A stretch of 64,000 nt of DNA from Solanum dulcamara (Eukaryota; Streptophyta; Magnoliopsida; Solanales; Solanaceae): assembly GCF_947179165.1 (NCBI RefSeq), contig NC_077239.1, forward strand, positions 64,703,134 to 64,767,133. Direction: 5' to 3'. Within the stretch, counting starts at the first letter, position 1, and each line of letters opens with the position of its first letter. Positions 1 to 11,444 of the stretch are shown here, piece after piece. Below the pieces are notes generated by a model that worked only from the letters and a program-made list of their open reading frames with translations, searched no databases and was not told the DNA's origin. Both the position numbers and the translations under genes were made by a program.

Positions 1-536
1 CATGATCCGTTTACTGGCTAACCGTGTGATTCTACAGTACATGGTTTATTTTATGTACTGATACTACACTTTCTCTGTTTTTGTTGTGTATATGGCATAT
101 TCATCCGGCTACTGAGAGACCTGTCTTAGAAGAGTGAGAAGTTGTTCAAGTTCAAGGGTGAGCTAAATCTTTCAGGTTGTCGTGGAACACTCTTATTTCT
201 AGTCCTTTCTACAAGACTTAGATTCAAACATTGTTTAGTTCATGCCTATGTTTTCTTCTTCTTTTGGGATTGCATTCCCTTGTGTTAGACTTGATGTTAT
301 TAGAGTTTTAGTACGTCGACTTTCAGTTCCTAGCAGTAAATTTTTGCGTGCATGTTAAGTTGTTGTCTATACTTTTCTGAGTTTATGGGAAATCAGTATT
401 TTGTATTGATTTAAAACTGCTTCTGCAATCTTCAGATTGTTATATTTCACAAGTGTCGTTAGCCTGGGCTGTAAGAATGGTTCTTTCACCGAAGAGTTAG
501 TGTGGGTGCCAGTCACGGCGAGTCAGAGTCGTGACA
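1..536 (+). repeat. 3' part of a Ty3/gypsy-type LTR, cut by the window edge
   Basis: No coding sequence is visible. The stretch ends in a block with paired 'gtcac/gtgac' words and a final 'gtcgtgaca' at 528-536, which resembles the 3' end of plus-oriented Solanaceae gypsy LTRs. No tRNA-type primer binding site follows, so this may be a 3' LTR or a solo LTR. The left boundary lies outside the window. The family is inferred from resemblance only. Confidence 0.4.
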
Positions 537-2706
537 TGTGTAATCTGAATAACTAAACTCATATGAGAATCCAAAGGGGAAGTCATGCCACAACAAAATT
601 AACAAAAAAAGCATCTAGTACAATAGTCGAATCAGATTTACATCGTAAGTCTTTGAGTAATAGTAAAAGACTGAAAATAAAAGATAGAACTAGTGGCGAT
701 CTGGATCACAAGATCTTACCACTAATATGATAATATGATATCCACTAGAGAGATCAATTGTCGTGCGAGATACCTTGACTATGATCTGTATCAAAAGGGA
801 CACAAAAGTAGGAGTATGCACAATCCATATATACTTAGTAGGTTTTACCGACTGTGCATAAGGAATTAATCAAACTTATGCAATAAATTAAGGAATGTTT
901 CCACTTGCATACAAAAAAGTCTCATTACGGCATTGACGCCGTTAATTTATATGGAACGGCGCGAGTAAAGTAAATATATAGGAACAGTTCAATATCACAT
1001 ATAATCAGATAAGTTAAATAATCCAAAGAGCAATGCAATGCAATGCAATGAAATGATGCAATGATGTGCCGGTACAGTGAATCAAGGTTGTCGCACCTAT
1101 CAAGCAAAGACTTCCAGACAAGAACCATGGGGGACTCGTAGTCCACATACCAAATCGCAATCTCAATATCTCATTAATTTGTCACTTAGCTCATGGTCAA
1201 GGATATAAAAAGGTGTCACATTTTCTTTCTCAAAAAAGAATTTCCACATTTATCAACTTTCCAAGATCAATGGTATGTTGAATAAGGATAAATGCATCAC
1301 AACAAATATAGCATGGAGGGAATGTTCAACTCAACATGTAAAATAAGGTTCAAAGTTCTCAAAACTCAATCTAAACATGATATAGATCCTCAAATAGATA
1401 GCAATGGGTAGGAGATACATTGAAATGTAAGTTCACCTTTTTTGAAAATATTTCAGTACTCAAGTGCGATCAAAAACCCCAACTCAACCCCTTAGGTGAG
1501 CATTACAAGTCAAATAGTACCACAAGCCTCTCTCACAAGCAAATGATGAATCACATGCTCTCAAAGTAAATAGTATAGGAAATACGCACCCACCCGGACA
1601 TCACAATAAAATCAACAGTCCCAAATCACATTACTACCCTATCCCAAAGTCTATAACATATGAATGACTAATTACCCAATTTCAGTCTCAAAGAAGGATA
1701 GCCAAACCTTCCTTAAAGGCAAAAACTTCACCCGAACACTCTAATTGAAGCTCAACTCACGAACAACGACTCCAAAATGATTATTCACTATCAAAAATGT
1801 AAATATTTCATCAAAAGAAGCTTAATGATATCCATATTTCAAGATTTTAGAACTGGGGTCAAAAGTGTCTAAAAACCACTTCGAAAACAAAAAGGATAAA
1901 TCTAAAATTTTATTTGAAAATCGTGTTCTACATAACAAGGGGAGTTCTTGATTGAAAATCCCATTAAAATTGGTCAAGAAACGGACTAGAAATCATCAAA
2001 TCTTTTATTTTGAAATTGAGAAGAAAAACCTCCAAAAACCCATTTGAAATCTTGATTTTGTAATGATTTAAGAGGTTAAAATTGATAGAAATTAATAAAG
2101 ATTGGTTAAATAAATTTACCTAAGAGAATTTCTCCGTAACACCTCGTCAAAAATCATCTCCCACAAGCTCCAAAGGTTTGAAAATGGAGGAATTGAGAGA
2201 AATGGCCTTTTTCCCGAGTTTACTGTTTCAAACACATGAAATTACTCATCATGATCGCGGGCTACTAACCCCGCGATTGCAGAGCACAAGGCCCAGCATC
2301 ATCGCGAACGCGAGCTACAGGAGCGACATCGAATACAGAAGATTCTTCATCGCGAATACAGCGCCTGGACGCGATCGCGAAGGGTGCTGAAGATACAACA
2401 TCGCGAATGCTAGCCCACGTGTCACGATCGCGAAGAGTAAGGGCACACGCACCAGATAGCAGAAAATAGTAGCCTGCCAACTTCAAAAATATCTCTGATT
2501 GGACCCTCAAAAATCATTCGGGGTCCGATAAAAATAAACTGGACATGCTACCACACTGAATTTGATATTTTGGACTCAATGGAATCATTCGAATTTCCGA
2601 AAAAAGGTCATTGTAATGAAATTACCCTTCCAGATCCCTTTTAGGCCTAAAACTCAACTTTTAGCTTAATTTCTCAAAATAACAACTAAGGTCCCGGGGC
2701 TGTAAG
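537..2706 (-). repeat. Minus-oriented LTR-retrotransposon remnant, split by the MULE
   Basis: This is non-coding. On the minus strand it reads like a Solanaceae gypsy LTR and leader: a GC-rich block at about 2255-2440 with many 'tcgcga' words, then long AT-rich sequence. Its other part resumes at 9355, to the right of the Mutator-like insertion; the sequence is continuous once the MULE and one copy of the target duplication are removed. No gag or pol is visible, and the outer boundaries are uncertain. Confidence 0.4.
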
Positions 2707-2715
2707 ACAACACTT

Positions 2716-2746
2716 GGGAGAGTTAATGAAGGGTGACAAAAATGTG
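2716..2746 (+). repeat. MULE left terminal inverted repeat
   Basis: About 31 bp pairing with 9315-9345. It is exact over the inner GTGACAAAAATGT block and diverged over the outer 17 bases. It abuts the target duplication at 2707-2715. Confidence 0.75.
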
Positions 2747-2935
2747 TTAAAATTTAAAAAGAGTGACAAGAGTTTTAAAAATTGAGAGTTGGTGATAATT
2801 TCATGGTTAGTAATTAATAAGTTTTGACCCTTTTTTCAACAAGTCCTCAAGTTTTTTTTACACTCGACCCACTCCCATAAAGCCCTAACTAAAAAACAGG
2901 CGCAACTTTTTCCATTCCAATTTCACGTGTTTCTT

Positions 2936-3055
2936 CTTCTACTACTACTACTAGTACTACTATCACTACTACTACTAGTACTACTACTGTTGTTGTTGTT
3001 GCTGCTGTTACTGCTATTGCTTCTTTCTTCTTGTATTGTATTGTATTGTATTATT
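2936..3055. repeat. Simple-repeat run (CTA/ACT, GTT/GCT, TTGTA)
   Basis: Trinucleotide runs of 'cta/act' merge into 'gtt/gct' and then four 'ttgta'-type pentamers. They lie just inside the left MULE end and are non-coding. Confidence 0.6.
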
Positions 3056-3659
3056 AGGTATTACTGTGCCTGAAAGAAAAGAGAGAGCAGAGCACCGCTT
3101 TTCTTCTCTTTTTTTTTCTTTTTTAATTTGAAAATTATTTTTAAATTTCTTCAATTTGGAACTAAATTGCGTTGCTTTGGCATTGGGCATTGCTTGAGAG
3201 GTAATTTTCAACCATTTTAGTAAGTAAATATTGTTGTTTTGTGTCTATTGCTCATTTGGATTTTTTGATTACTACTTAATTCGTTTCAGCAACTATTGGA
3301 TATGTTTCAACAACTGCTTCATCAGCAAATGAATTAAATGAAGCAAATGATGAAACAAATGCAATTGTTGTATATGTTATAAAAATTATTGCATCTATTT
3401 TAGCAGTTGTTGCACTAATTGCTGCTTATATTTTTTATCAATTGCTAAAATAAATTCAGCAATTGTTGTTGTAGGTGTTGCGGCAGTTATTGTATATATT
3501 TCAGCAATTGCTGCATCAAATCCTGAAACAAATACTGCAAACTAAAATATATTAGGAAACTGCTATTTTAGATGCTTCAGGTGTTGCAGCAATTAATGTA
3601 GTAATTTTTGAAATCAATAATTGCTGAATAAACTGCAGAAAGAATTAGAAAAAAATTAT

Positions 3660-6093
3660 GGCCAATTTTTTTTGAATCATAATATAGGTACCTACATTTA
3701 ACTTCATCAATTGATAACAAACTATATGTTGGAATGGATTACAATAGTGAATGGATTGAGTCCAACATTAGTTATATTTGGCATTGGAAAAATAAATAAA
3801 TGTTAGAGACGATGACGATAATTGTGGATCGAGATATCACGTATGATGATTTTGCAAACAAAATCACTTCCTGCTATTATCTGAATTGTGAGTTGAAAGA
3901 ACTTGTTATCACTTACATGCATTATAGTGGTAATAAGCAAAAGGTGGCTCATTTTAGGATAAAAGATCAATCTAGTTTGTGTCCTTATTAAAAATATGAA
4001 GGTAGACCCATTTTAAGGGTATATGTGCGTGAAACATTGATTGAGAATTGACAAGATCAAGAAATGTTAAATGATGCAAGTCGAACCTTGATTTTCGGAG
4101 TTTAAAGTATTGATGAGCATACTCCTTTTATTTCTATCCCTACTCATACTCCTGCTCCTGAATTTGACTATAATACTCTGGGAACTTCACTGTCATCTAA
4201 TCATGATCAATCTGATGAAACTAATTTTTACATTGGTATGTCGTTCAAGAATAAGCAAGATCAAGATACTGCCTTGAAAATTTATTGTGTGAAAAAATAT
4301 TTTAGAATGAAAAAGGTGATCAACTCGCGCATCATGTATTGTGTCAAATGTGTACATTCTAAATGCAAGTGGTGGCTGAGAGCTATAAAACTTGAAATTT
4401 CTGATAGATTTAAAATCAAAAAGTATGAAAAAATGCATACATGTGGTTCGCAATATCTCACGGGTCATAACCCACATGCCACAACAAAAGTTAATAGTGA
4501 ATACTTCAAGGATAGGATTTTCAAAGGTAAAGGTCCTTCTACAAAGTATATTCAGAATTCAATCCGTACTGAATTTGGCTATTGGAAGGTTTGGAGGGAA
4601 ACTGAGATTGCAAAGGCTTTGGTAAGAGGGACATATGAGCATGGTTGTGCAATGCTTGATGCTTATCGTTATATGCTTACAACGTTAAATCCATAAAGTA
4701 AGATAGATTTAAAGCTTGATGAAAATGGTAGGTTCAAATATTTATTACCTATGGAGCTTTGATTCATGATTTTCAATATATTTGAAAAGTCATCGCTGTG
4801 GATGGGACATTCTTGAGTAGTAAGTACGGAGGAGTGTTATTATCTACCATCGCACAAGATGCAGAGGATCATATTTTTTTGGTGGCATTTTGTGTAGTGG
4901 ACATTAAGTGTGATGCCTCCTATCGATACTTTTTCGAACAAATGAGCAGCTTTGTGAATGATACCCCAGAATTGTGCATAATTTCTGACAAACATCCAAG
5001 TATTAAAAAGATGGTTGAAATTGTGTTTCCTTTGACTCATCATGGTTGTTGCATGAGGCACCTCGTATAAAACATCTGAAATAACTTTAACAATGGAAAA
5101 GTTGTCTACCTCTTATAAAGCGGCAAAAACATATAACATAGATGAATTCAATGATCACTTCAATCAAACAAGGGATATGATTTCGGGGGTCATCGCACAT
5201 TTGGAACATGTTAGATTTCAAAGATGGAGCAGAACATTTTTTTCGGAAAATAGGTAAACTACTGAAACAGTTAAATTTATAATAATTGCAGCAATTGCTA
5301 CATCAGATACATGAAACAAGTACTACAATTGTGAAACAAATACAACAACTACTGAAACTGCCGCTTTGTATAATATATTTCAGTAATTTTAATTTAACTA
5401 ACAATTTTGACTGTGATTTTTATAGGTACAAAATTATGACGTCAAACATTGCTGAGTCGATTAACGCAATGTTTCTTGATGAAAGAGAATATTTCATTAC
5501 TGCTCTTTTTGATGAAATAAATCAAAGATATGAAGAAATTTTTTATGAGAGGCGCAACATGTTCATCAATACATCAACCATTTTTGTTCTTAAGATAAAA
5601 CAAAAAATTACAAAAAATGCTAATTTGGGGAACAAGCTATTGATTCATTAAACTGGCAACTACGAGTACATTGTCATCGATCACAATGCAGTTGCAACGG
5701 TTAATTTGTGATGCAAATCTTGCACCTGTAGAGGTTTTCATCTTGATAAAATACTGTGTCCACATGCTATGAAAGTTCTTCGATATCAATATGGTGATGA
5801 TTATGGAAGGCACATTTATGAGTACTCATCTTCATATTACAAGGTGGAGACATACATTTTGTATATTTGAAAGAAATTAAATCCATGCCATCCGAAGATA
5901 CTTGGGAAATTCTAATAAAAATTTTAGAGAGGGAAATATATTCTCCACATGTTGAGCCAGACAAGATGGAAAGAAGGGCCAAGAAGAGACGAAAAGAAAC
6001 CGGAGAGTCAATTCCAACCAAAAAATATAAATATTCCATATGTAAAAGGATTGGGCATAAAAAAACAACATGCTCGAAGCGAAATGCTCCATA
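3660..6093 (+). pseudogene. MuDR-type MULE transposase, degenerate
   Basis: This encoded the transposase that cuts and joins MULE ends. Recognisable parts in order: an N-terminal domain piece at 3800-3991; a zinc-binding DNA-binding domain at 4238-4696 (C and H residues in 'YCVKCVHSKCKWWLRA' and 'KMHTC'); a DDE core piece at 4798-5070 with 'VDGTFLSSKYGG', 'ISDKHPSI' and 'HGCCMRHL'; the C-terminal core 'MTSNIAESINAMF' after a GT-AG intron at 5254-5425 that rejoins N-R-Y in frame; a SWIM zinc finger at about 5710-5760 ('CKSCTC...CPHAMKVL'); and a zinc-knuckle-like tail near 6035-6075 ('ICKRIGHKKTTC') whose first cysteine is now tyrosine. In-frame stops, for example near 4690 and 5070, and frame changes separate the parts. 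It therefore cannot make a full transposase as it stands. Confidence 0.85.
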
Positions 6094-6679
6094 GGAATAG
6101 ATTTGAATCGTAACTACTATTTGTTGTTAGTGAAATTTTTTAAATTTATATGTAATATTGATGTTAAAAAATCTTCTTAATGAATGTTTTAGTTCTCAAA
6201 AAGTTGCTTGTGAGATTGTTGAATCCTAAACAAGTAAGCAGCTGTTGCAGCAACTATAGTACTTGTTGTGGACTTTCTCAGCAAGTAGGTAGTATAATTC
6301 AGCAACCATTGAATTTGCTGAGAAATATATTAGCAAGTATTTAGTCTGCTTCATCAACTATTTTACTTGTTGAGAAATATCTACATAACTAGACAGTTTG
6401 CTTCAACAATTGCTTCACTTGCTGATTAAAATCTCAAGAAGTAAAAAATTAAAGTTGACTACTTGTGTAATTATTTGGTTTATCGTCTGTTACGAATAAA
6501 TTACTATGTAATTGTACAAAATTATCACCAAACTCAAGTCGAAGTACTATAATACATAAAAAGTACTTTATTTATTATTTAATATGATTGACATAATCAA
6601 TTAACAATTAAATTATTTAGTAGTCTGTCAAAGTAAATTTTAAGGGTACATAAATATAAAATGAGGCTCATCGAGTTAG

Positions 6680-8059
6680 ATGAGGAAGCAAACAAATCAT
6701 CAATTTTAACAAAAATATTTTTCTTTGCATTAAGCCATCTAAGAATTCTCGGATAAGTTTCTTCATCAGATAACGTTTTAAATTGAGTCTGAAGATGGGG
6801 AATAGCTTCAAATGCCCAAGCCTATATAAAATAATATCACTAGATATAAAAATAATAAATAATAAACTAAATATTAATAAAAATAAAAATTACTGAACAA
6901 AGTTTACCGTAAAAACCCAAGGAAAGCCATAAAGATTGGTGTCTTTCCTTGTTGGGTTCAAATCCTTCAACAGATACTCAATGGTGAGTATGAAGCTTTC
7001 ATGGCCCCATGAATGGGCATGAAATACTTTGCGTCGGCACAAAATTCAATCCACTCAATATAAATTCTTGTGCTTGAATCGCGTGTACAAAAAATATTGT
7101 GCACAAATCAGAGTAAGCATAGTGACTTTTTGCAACTTTTTGAAACCTCTTCGGAGTTTAGAAGGACAACCAAATCCTTCTCTCTAAAGTTTTTTCCAGT
7201 TAACTTAAGCAGTTTCTTACACTTCTCAACAAACTTAGAACTCTTGGATACCTTCTCCAACCTAGTAGCAACACTAAGAGTATAATAACAGTTTAAGCCT
7301 GTTATTATTGTAAATTCTTTCATGCCGAAACAAACTGGCATGCCACAATAATTTATCCAAATAGTTTTTTGTTCATCACTAATTATCTTTTGTTGAAGAA
7401 GTTGGTACGTCAAGCTCGTTTGAAAATGTGGAACTACTCCCTCATCTATGTTCAAAAACTTCCCAAATATACTAGATCGAAAATATTTTTCTAAATTTTT
7501 TTTCCACAATAATCTTTTTAAAATCTTTGAAAGATTTTTCCATACCTGATCTAACAACGATATCACCTTTTAAATCATAGGGCTAATTTTCCATCACAGT
7601 CTGCAAGCCATAGTCTGAATATTTAATTGTCATAACAAAGGCTTTTGTTGAAGGACTGTTAGGAGGGGAATCAACAGTAGAGGCAGAAAAGACATTGATA
7701 TCATGATGAAATTTTGTTCTTCTTTCAGCCAACACAACATCTTCTGATTTGCATGCTTGTTTTGAAGAAGATTCAGGCTTATCACATATATTTTCTTCTT
7801 GTTGTTTTGAAGAACAATCAAATATATCCATTGTTAATTGTTGTTGAGCCTCAGAACCCTCATCTGATTGCCTGGGGCTTGAGGCTGCCTCACCATCTAC
7901 CATTGTGGCATCAACCAACAAAGTTAATTTATTAGTAGATGCTTGTGCTTCTGCTGCTTTTGTTGCTGTTGCTGCTGCCTCTCTTTGGAATTGTGTGCTT
8001 ATTCTTCTAGATTTTCGGAGAGTATTGCTTAAAGAAAGTTTTCTTTTTGGTCGAGTCAT
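6680..8059 (-). pseudogene. DUF1985-type cargo gene in the MULE, broken
   Basis: The gene is on the strand opposite the transposase, tail to tail with it. From its 5' side: a start near 8059 giving a basic 'MTRPKRKLSLS' segment and a low-complexity S/Q/E/A-rich region to about 7583; then, after a frame break, a DUF1985-like domain at 7108-7560 with 'WINYCGMPVCFGMKEF' and 'TIITGLNCYY'; then exon-like pieces at about 6909-7010 ('IEYLLKDLNPTRKDTNLYG', ending at a GT donor) and about 6690-6822 ('AWAFEAIPHLQTQFKTLSD', 'YPRILRWLNAKKN'). In plants DUF1985 is often joined to a Ulp1-type SUMO protease domain. No His-Asp-Cys protease domain is visible before the transposase tail, so the catalytic part is missing. 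The frame break near 7580 marks a pseudogene. The role in the element is unknown. Confidence 0.65.
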
Positions 8060-8159
8060 CTTATCTACACATATGAGATAAAGCACATATATTAGCATAA
8101 CTAATTCTTTCATAAAATAGAAAAACAAACTACAATACATAATTTCATATTTCTTTCAA

Positions 8160-8650
8160 ATGAGTGATTTGCTACATCAAATTAAGGAGTTTATGCAGAA
8201 ATAAGTTAAGCAGATGCAGCAACAACAACAACTTAAGGTAGCAATTTAAGAAAGTAGCTAAATTCTAAATGCAACTTAAAGAATAAAGAATTTAGTGTAA
8301 CAATTTCAGTAGTTGCTACTGCAACACCTTAAGAAATTCTCAATAGCAACGTAAGAGTTGCTTCATCAACTACTTAAGCTGCTACAACAACTTGTTGCAG
8401 CAACTTAAATAATTGCAACTCAAGAAAGTTACTACATCAACTTAAGCAATTGCTTCATCAACAACTTAAGTTGTCGCATCAACTTAAGGTATTTAATGAA
8501 GCAATTTAAGCAATTGCTTCATCAATTACTTAAGTTATTGCGACAACTTAAGGTTGCAAGTTAAGAAATTTGTTGCAGCAATTTAAGCGATTGGTTCATC
8601 AACTACTTAAATTTTTGCAATTTATTAAGCAACGAATGATTTTTCTTCAA
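8160..8650. repeat. Array of short motifs around CTTAAG and GCAATTGC
   Basis: About 490 bp are built from variants of 'gcaacttaagcaattgctt' and 'catcaacaacttaag', with short palindromes (cttaag, caattg, gttgcagcaac) recurring every 20-40 bp. Related words rich in 'gcaattgctgcatcaa' also occur at about 3290-3620, 5280-5360 and 6230-6430 inside the same element. No open frame. Transposase-binding sites are one possible role; this is inferred. Confidence 0.55.
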
Positions 8651-9314
8651 CAGCCGAGAGGACGGTAACAACAAAGTACCTCGTGTATTGAAAAATATCA
8701 AACAAAATTTGAAATTGTTGCAGCAACTATACACCTTTTTACTCTTATTTTTTCTATTATGTTATTCATACATCATTTATTTCTTCAGATTTTCATCAAT
8801 GACACACCATCATAATAATGAATATAATGTATTAGGGCAAAAAAAAAATACAATAATAAACTATGAAATATTTGGAGAAACAATAAACATAGCATACACA
8901 CAAGATGCATATATATTTTTTAAAACCATGAAAACTCAAACTCAAAATTCTAACTATTTGGAGAACATTTTATCTCTGTCACGATGACAATGTCGAGGAC
9001 AAAAGAAGAAGACGATGAAGATGAAGAGCAAAGCGCGAGACGAAGAAGATGAAGATGAGGATGAAGAGAAAACTTGAAGAACTTTGGAGAAGAGAGGACG
9101 GAGTTCTTTGGAGAGGAAGATGAACGGTTTTTTTTTTTTTTGAAAGAGGAGACTGATTTGAAATGGGTTAGTTGGGGGTCCTATTAGAAAAGTTTGTATT
9201 TTTTAATAGTTTAACAAGTTTTAAAATTACACTTCACCCCATTTAACTTAATCCCTTAATTAGTAAATGATTTGACTTGGTCTTGATCAATATGTCACCT
9301 TTTTTTAATTAGAG

Positions 9315-9345
9315 ACATTTTTGTCACTTGTGACTCAATTTTCTC
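9315..9345 (-). repeat. MULE right terminal inverted repeat
   Basis: Inverted partner of 2716-2746, directly followed by the second copy of the 9-bp target duplication at 9346-9354. Confidence 0.75.
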
Positions 9346-9354
9346 ACAACACTT

Positions 9355-10332
9355 AACTAGACCAAATTCGACGTTTCGGACGCAACAAAATTGATGAAAT
9401 TTCCATCCGATGCTCGAATCTCAATATGTTGACCAAAGTCAACTATTTTAATAAAATTCCCACTCAAGTCCCAAATCGCTATAATCACATTGGGAGCCGT
9501 GTCAATCATCTTCACATCACAAACAAAATATAAAAACACTAAGGAGAAGAATAAAATGATCATTTCTCACAGAAAAATAATTTTTTAAAAAATTGAGACA
9601 TTACAAAATAAAAATTAATTACCCAAAATTAAGATAATTTGACATAGGTGATAGATTTTCAAAAAACAAAACAAAGTTGAGTGAGTATGATAATCAGTTA
9701 CTCAAAATTGAGCGATCATTTTAGCTTCTAACTCCGGGATTTTGTACCCAAAAAAATGGGCATGACTACTATCCTTTAATTGGACAACAACGGATACAAA
9801 AATACACATTTAAAATTCCCTAATTAAAAGGGACAAAATCTCCAAAAAATTTTAAAGGGATCAATTTTATTCTCTATAACATATTTTTACTTAAAATGCA
9901 CTTACTACTATGGTTTTTTTTTTCTTTTTTTCATTTTTGCTAAAAAATGTACTACAACTATCAAAAGAACTCATAAATACCTTTCGTACTATCAGTTGCT
10001 TGAAAATAGGGAAAAAAAATTCAATTATGTTTTGAATTATTTGAAATAGGGCAATTTGCCCCTTCATTTAAAGTATGGGACTGGTGCTTTTAATTATAAT
10101 TAAAGACCTGAGCGAAAATTTATAAGATTATGAGATTAATTTGACTGTGTTAAATGACAATTTTCATATAATGCTGATTTCTTATCTTATATAACATTTA
10201 ATTACCTGCATTAATTTTTCAACTCAATATTTAATTTTACTCTTTCGTTTCAAAACTTATTATAATAGACTCGAGTTAAACTTGGGAGTTGGGATCACTT
10301 AAAACTAGGATAAGTAATATAATGTACCAAGG
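9355..10332. other. AT-rich non-coding stretch; first part continues the split LTR
   Basis: The first few hundred bases appear to continue the minus-oriented LTR remnant cut by the MULE. The remainder is AT-rich with homopolymer runs. No coding or RNA gene is visible. Confidence 0.4.
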
Positions 10333-10340
10333 TATATTTC

Positions 10341-11181
10341 TAGGGGTGTTCATGGTTCGATTTGGGTCGGTTATTGATTAAAATCATAACCAAACCAATT
10401 TAATTAATTTTTAAATGTCTAAAACCATAACCAAATCAAGTAAAATAATAACCACCGGGTTGGTTATTATCGATTTGGTTCGGTTTGGTTCGGTTATTCG
10501 ATTTATGACTAGCCTAAATAATTCAAATATTCTCTCTCTACATTCTTCAAATTTCTTATGAATCTCTTTTTTCCTTACAGCCCACAAGGGCGAACTTTAC
10601 TGCATATTGAGGGAAAGACATGCTGATAGCAAATCAGGTGGTCCAAACTTGCAACGCAGTTTAGATTTAAAAGAACAAGTCAAACAGAGGTTCCAAAATA
10701 CAAACAACTTTGTCCATTAAAATAAAAAAATTACACATTTAAACTAAACTAACTAGAGAATTCATAATATAATCAAAAGTTGGGCTTGAATTGTTGGACT
10801 TGGACATATGCTGTTTAGTGCTTACGACTTATTAGAATTTAGAGTTGGACTTGAATTGTTGGACTTGGACATATTCTTTTAAGACATGGGCCTTAAAAAT
10901 AAGTAGATTAAAATTAAATTAATAATTAAAAGGTATAAAATATCTTTAATTATTTATGAAAAGCTAATATTATACATATAAATAATTATAAATTTTATGT
11001 ATATAATTATCGGTTTGGTTCGGTTATTTATTCGGTTATTTTTTACTATAATCATAACCAAACCAAATATTATCGGTTTTTCAAATTTAAAACCAAACCA
11101 AACCAAATGTCGGGTTTTTTATTTGGTTTAATTAAATTTTCGATTTGGTTTTGATTTTAACCAAAACTGTGAACAGCCCTA
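10341..11181. mobile_element. Non-autonomous hAT-like element, 841 bp, perfect 8-bp target duplication
   Basis: The ends are inverted: TAGGGGTGTTCATGGTTCGA on the left, and TAGGGCTGTTCACAGTTTTG reading inward on the minus strand from 11181. The 8-bp word TATATTTC flanks both sides (10333-10340 and 11182-11189), the duplication length of hAT transposons. Subterminal sequence is rich in 'ggtttggttcggtta' and its complement. There is no transposase frame, so mobility would need help in trans. Confidence 0.85.
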
Positions 11182-11354
11182 TATATTTCAATTTGATTTC
11201 ATTTATCATATTATGCTTAGAGTTAGTAAAATAAATTAATTACTGTATTATTGATGTAAAATATTTTTTTAATAATTACGTAAGAAAAGGTACGTGATAT
11301 TAGCAATAAGTCATCCCTAATGTATAAGGAATCGGATGGAAAAAAAGTTCTCTG

Positions 11355-11380
11355 TCATCATTTTTATTTGTTAAAATAGA
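11355..11380 (+). repeat. 26-bp direct repeat flanking the copia element, left copy
   Basis: Identical to 20812-20837. When the copia element and one copy of its 5-bp duplication are removed, the two copies form a perfect 28-bp tandem repeat, so the element sits at the junction of a pre-existing tandem duplication. Confidence 0.8.
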
Positions 11381-11384
11381 TGTC

Positions 11385-11444
11385 TGTTAAGTGGAGTGTC
11401 CACATATAAGTGGAATGTCCACCACATATTATATTAAAGTGGGG
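11385..11444 (+). repeat. Copia 5' LTR, part 1
   Basis: The first 60 bases match the start of the 3' LTR at 20551 exactly, then stop where gypsy coding sequence begins. Confidence 0.85.

Larger units (their letters stand above)
2716..9345 (+). mobile_element. Mutator-like element with a perfect 9-bp target duplication
   Basis: The element is bounded by imperfect terminal inverted repeats. The left end starts GGGAGAGTTAATGAAGGG at 2716; the right end read on the minus strand starts GAGAAAATTGAGTCACAAG from 9345. Both lead into the shared block GTGACAAAAATGT. The 9-bp word ACAACACTT lies directly outside each end (2707-2715 and 9346-9354), the duplication length typical of Mutator elements. 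Inside are a decayed plus-strand transposase with DNA-binding, DDE and SWIM parts, and a minus-strand gene with a DUF1985-like domain. That two-gene tail-to-tail layout recalls plant MULEs that carry Ulp1/DUF1985-type genes, although no Ulp1 catalytic domain was found. The gene parts are broken, so the copy is probably non-autonomous now. Confidence 0.88.
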
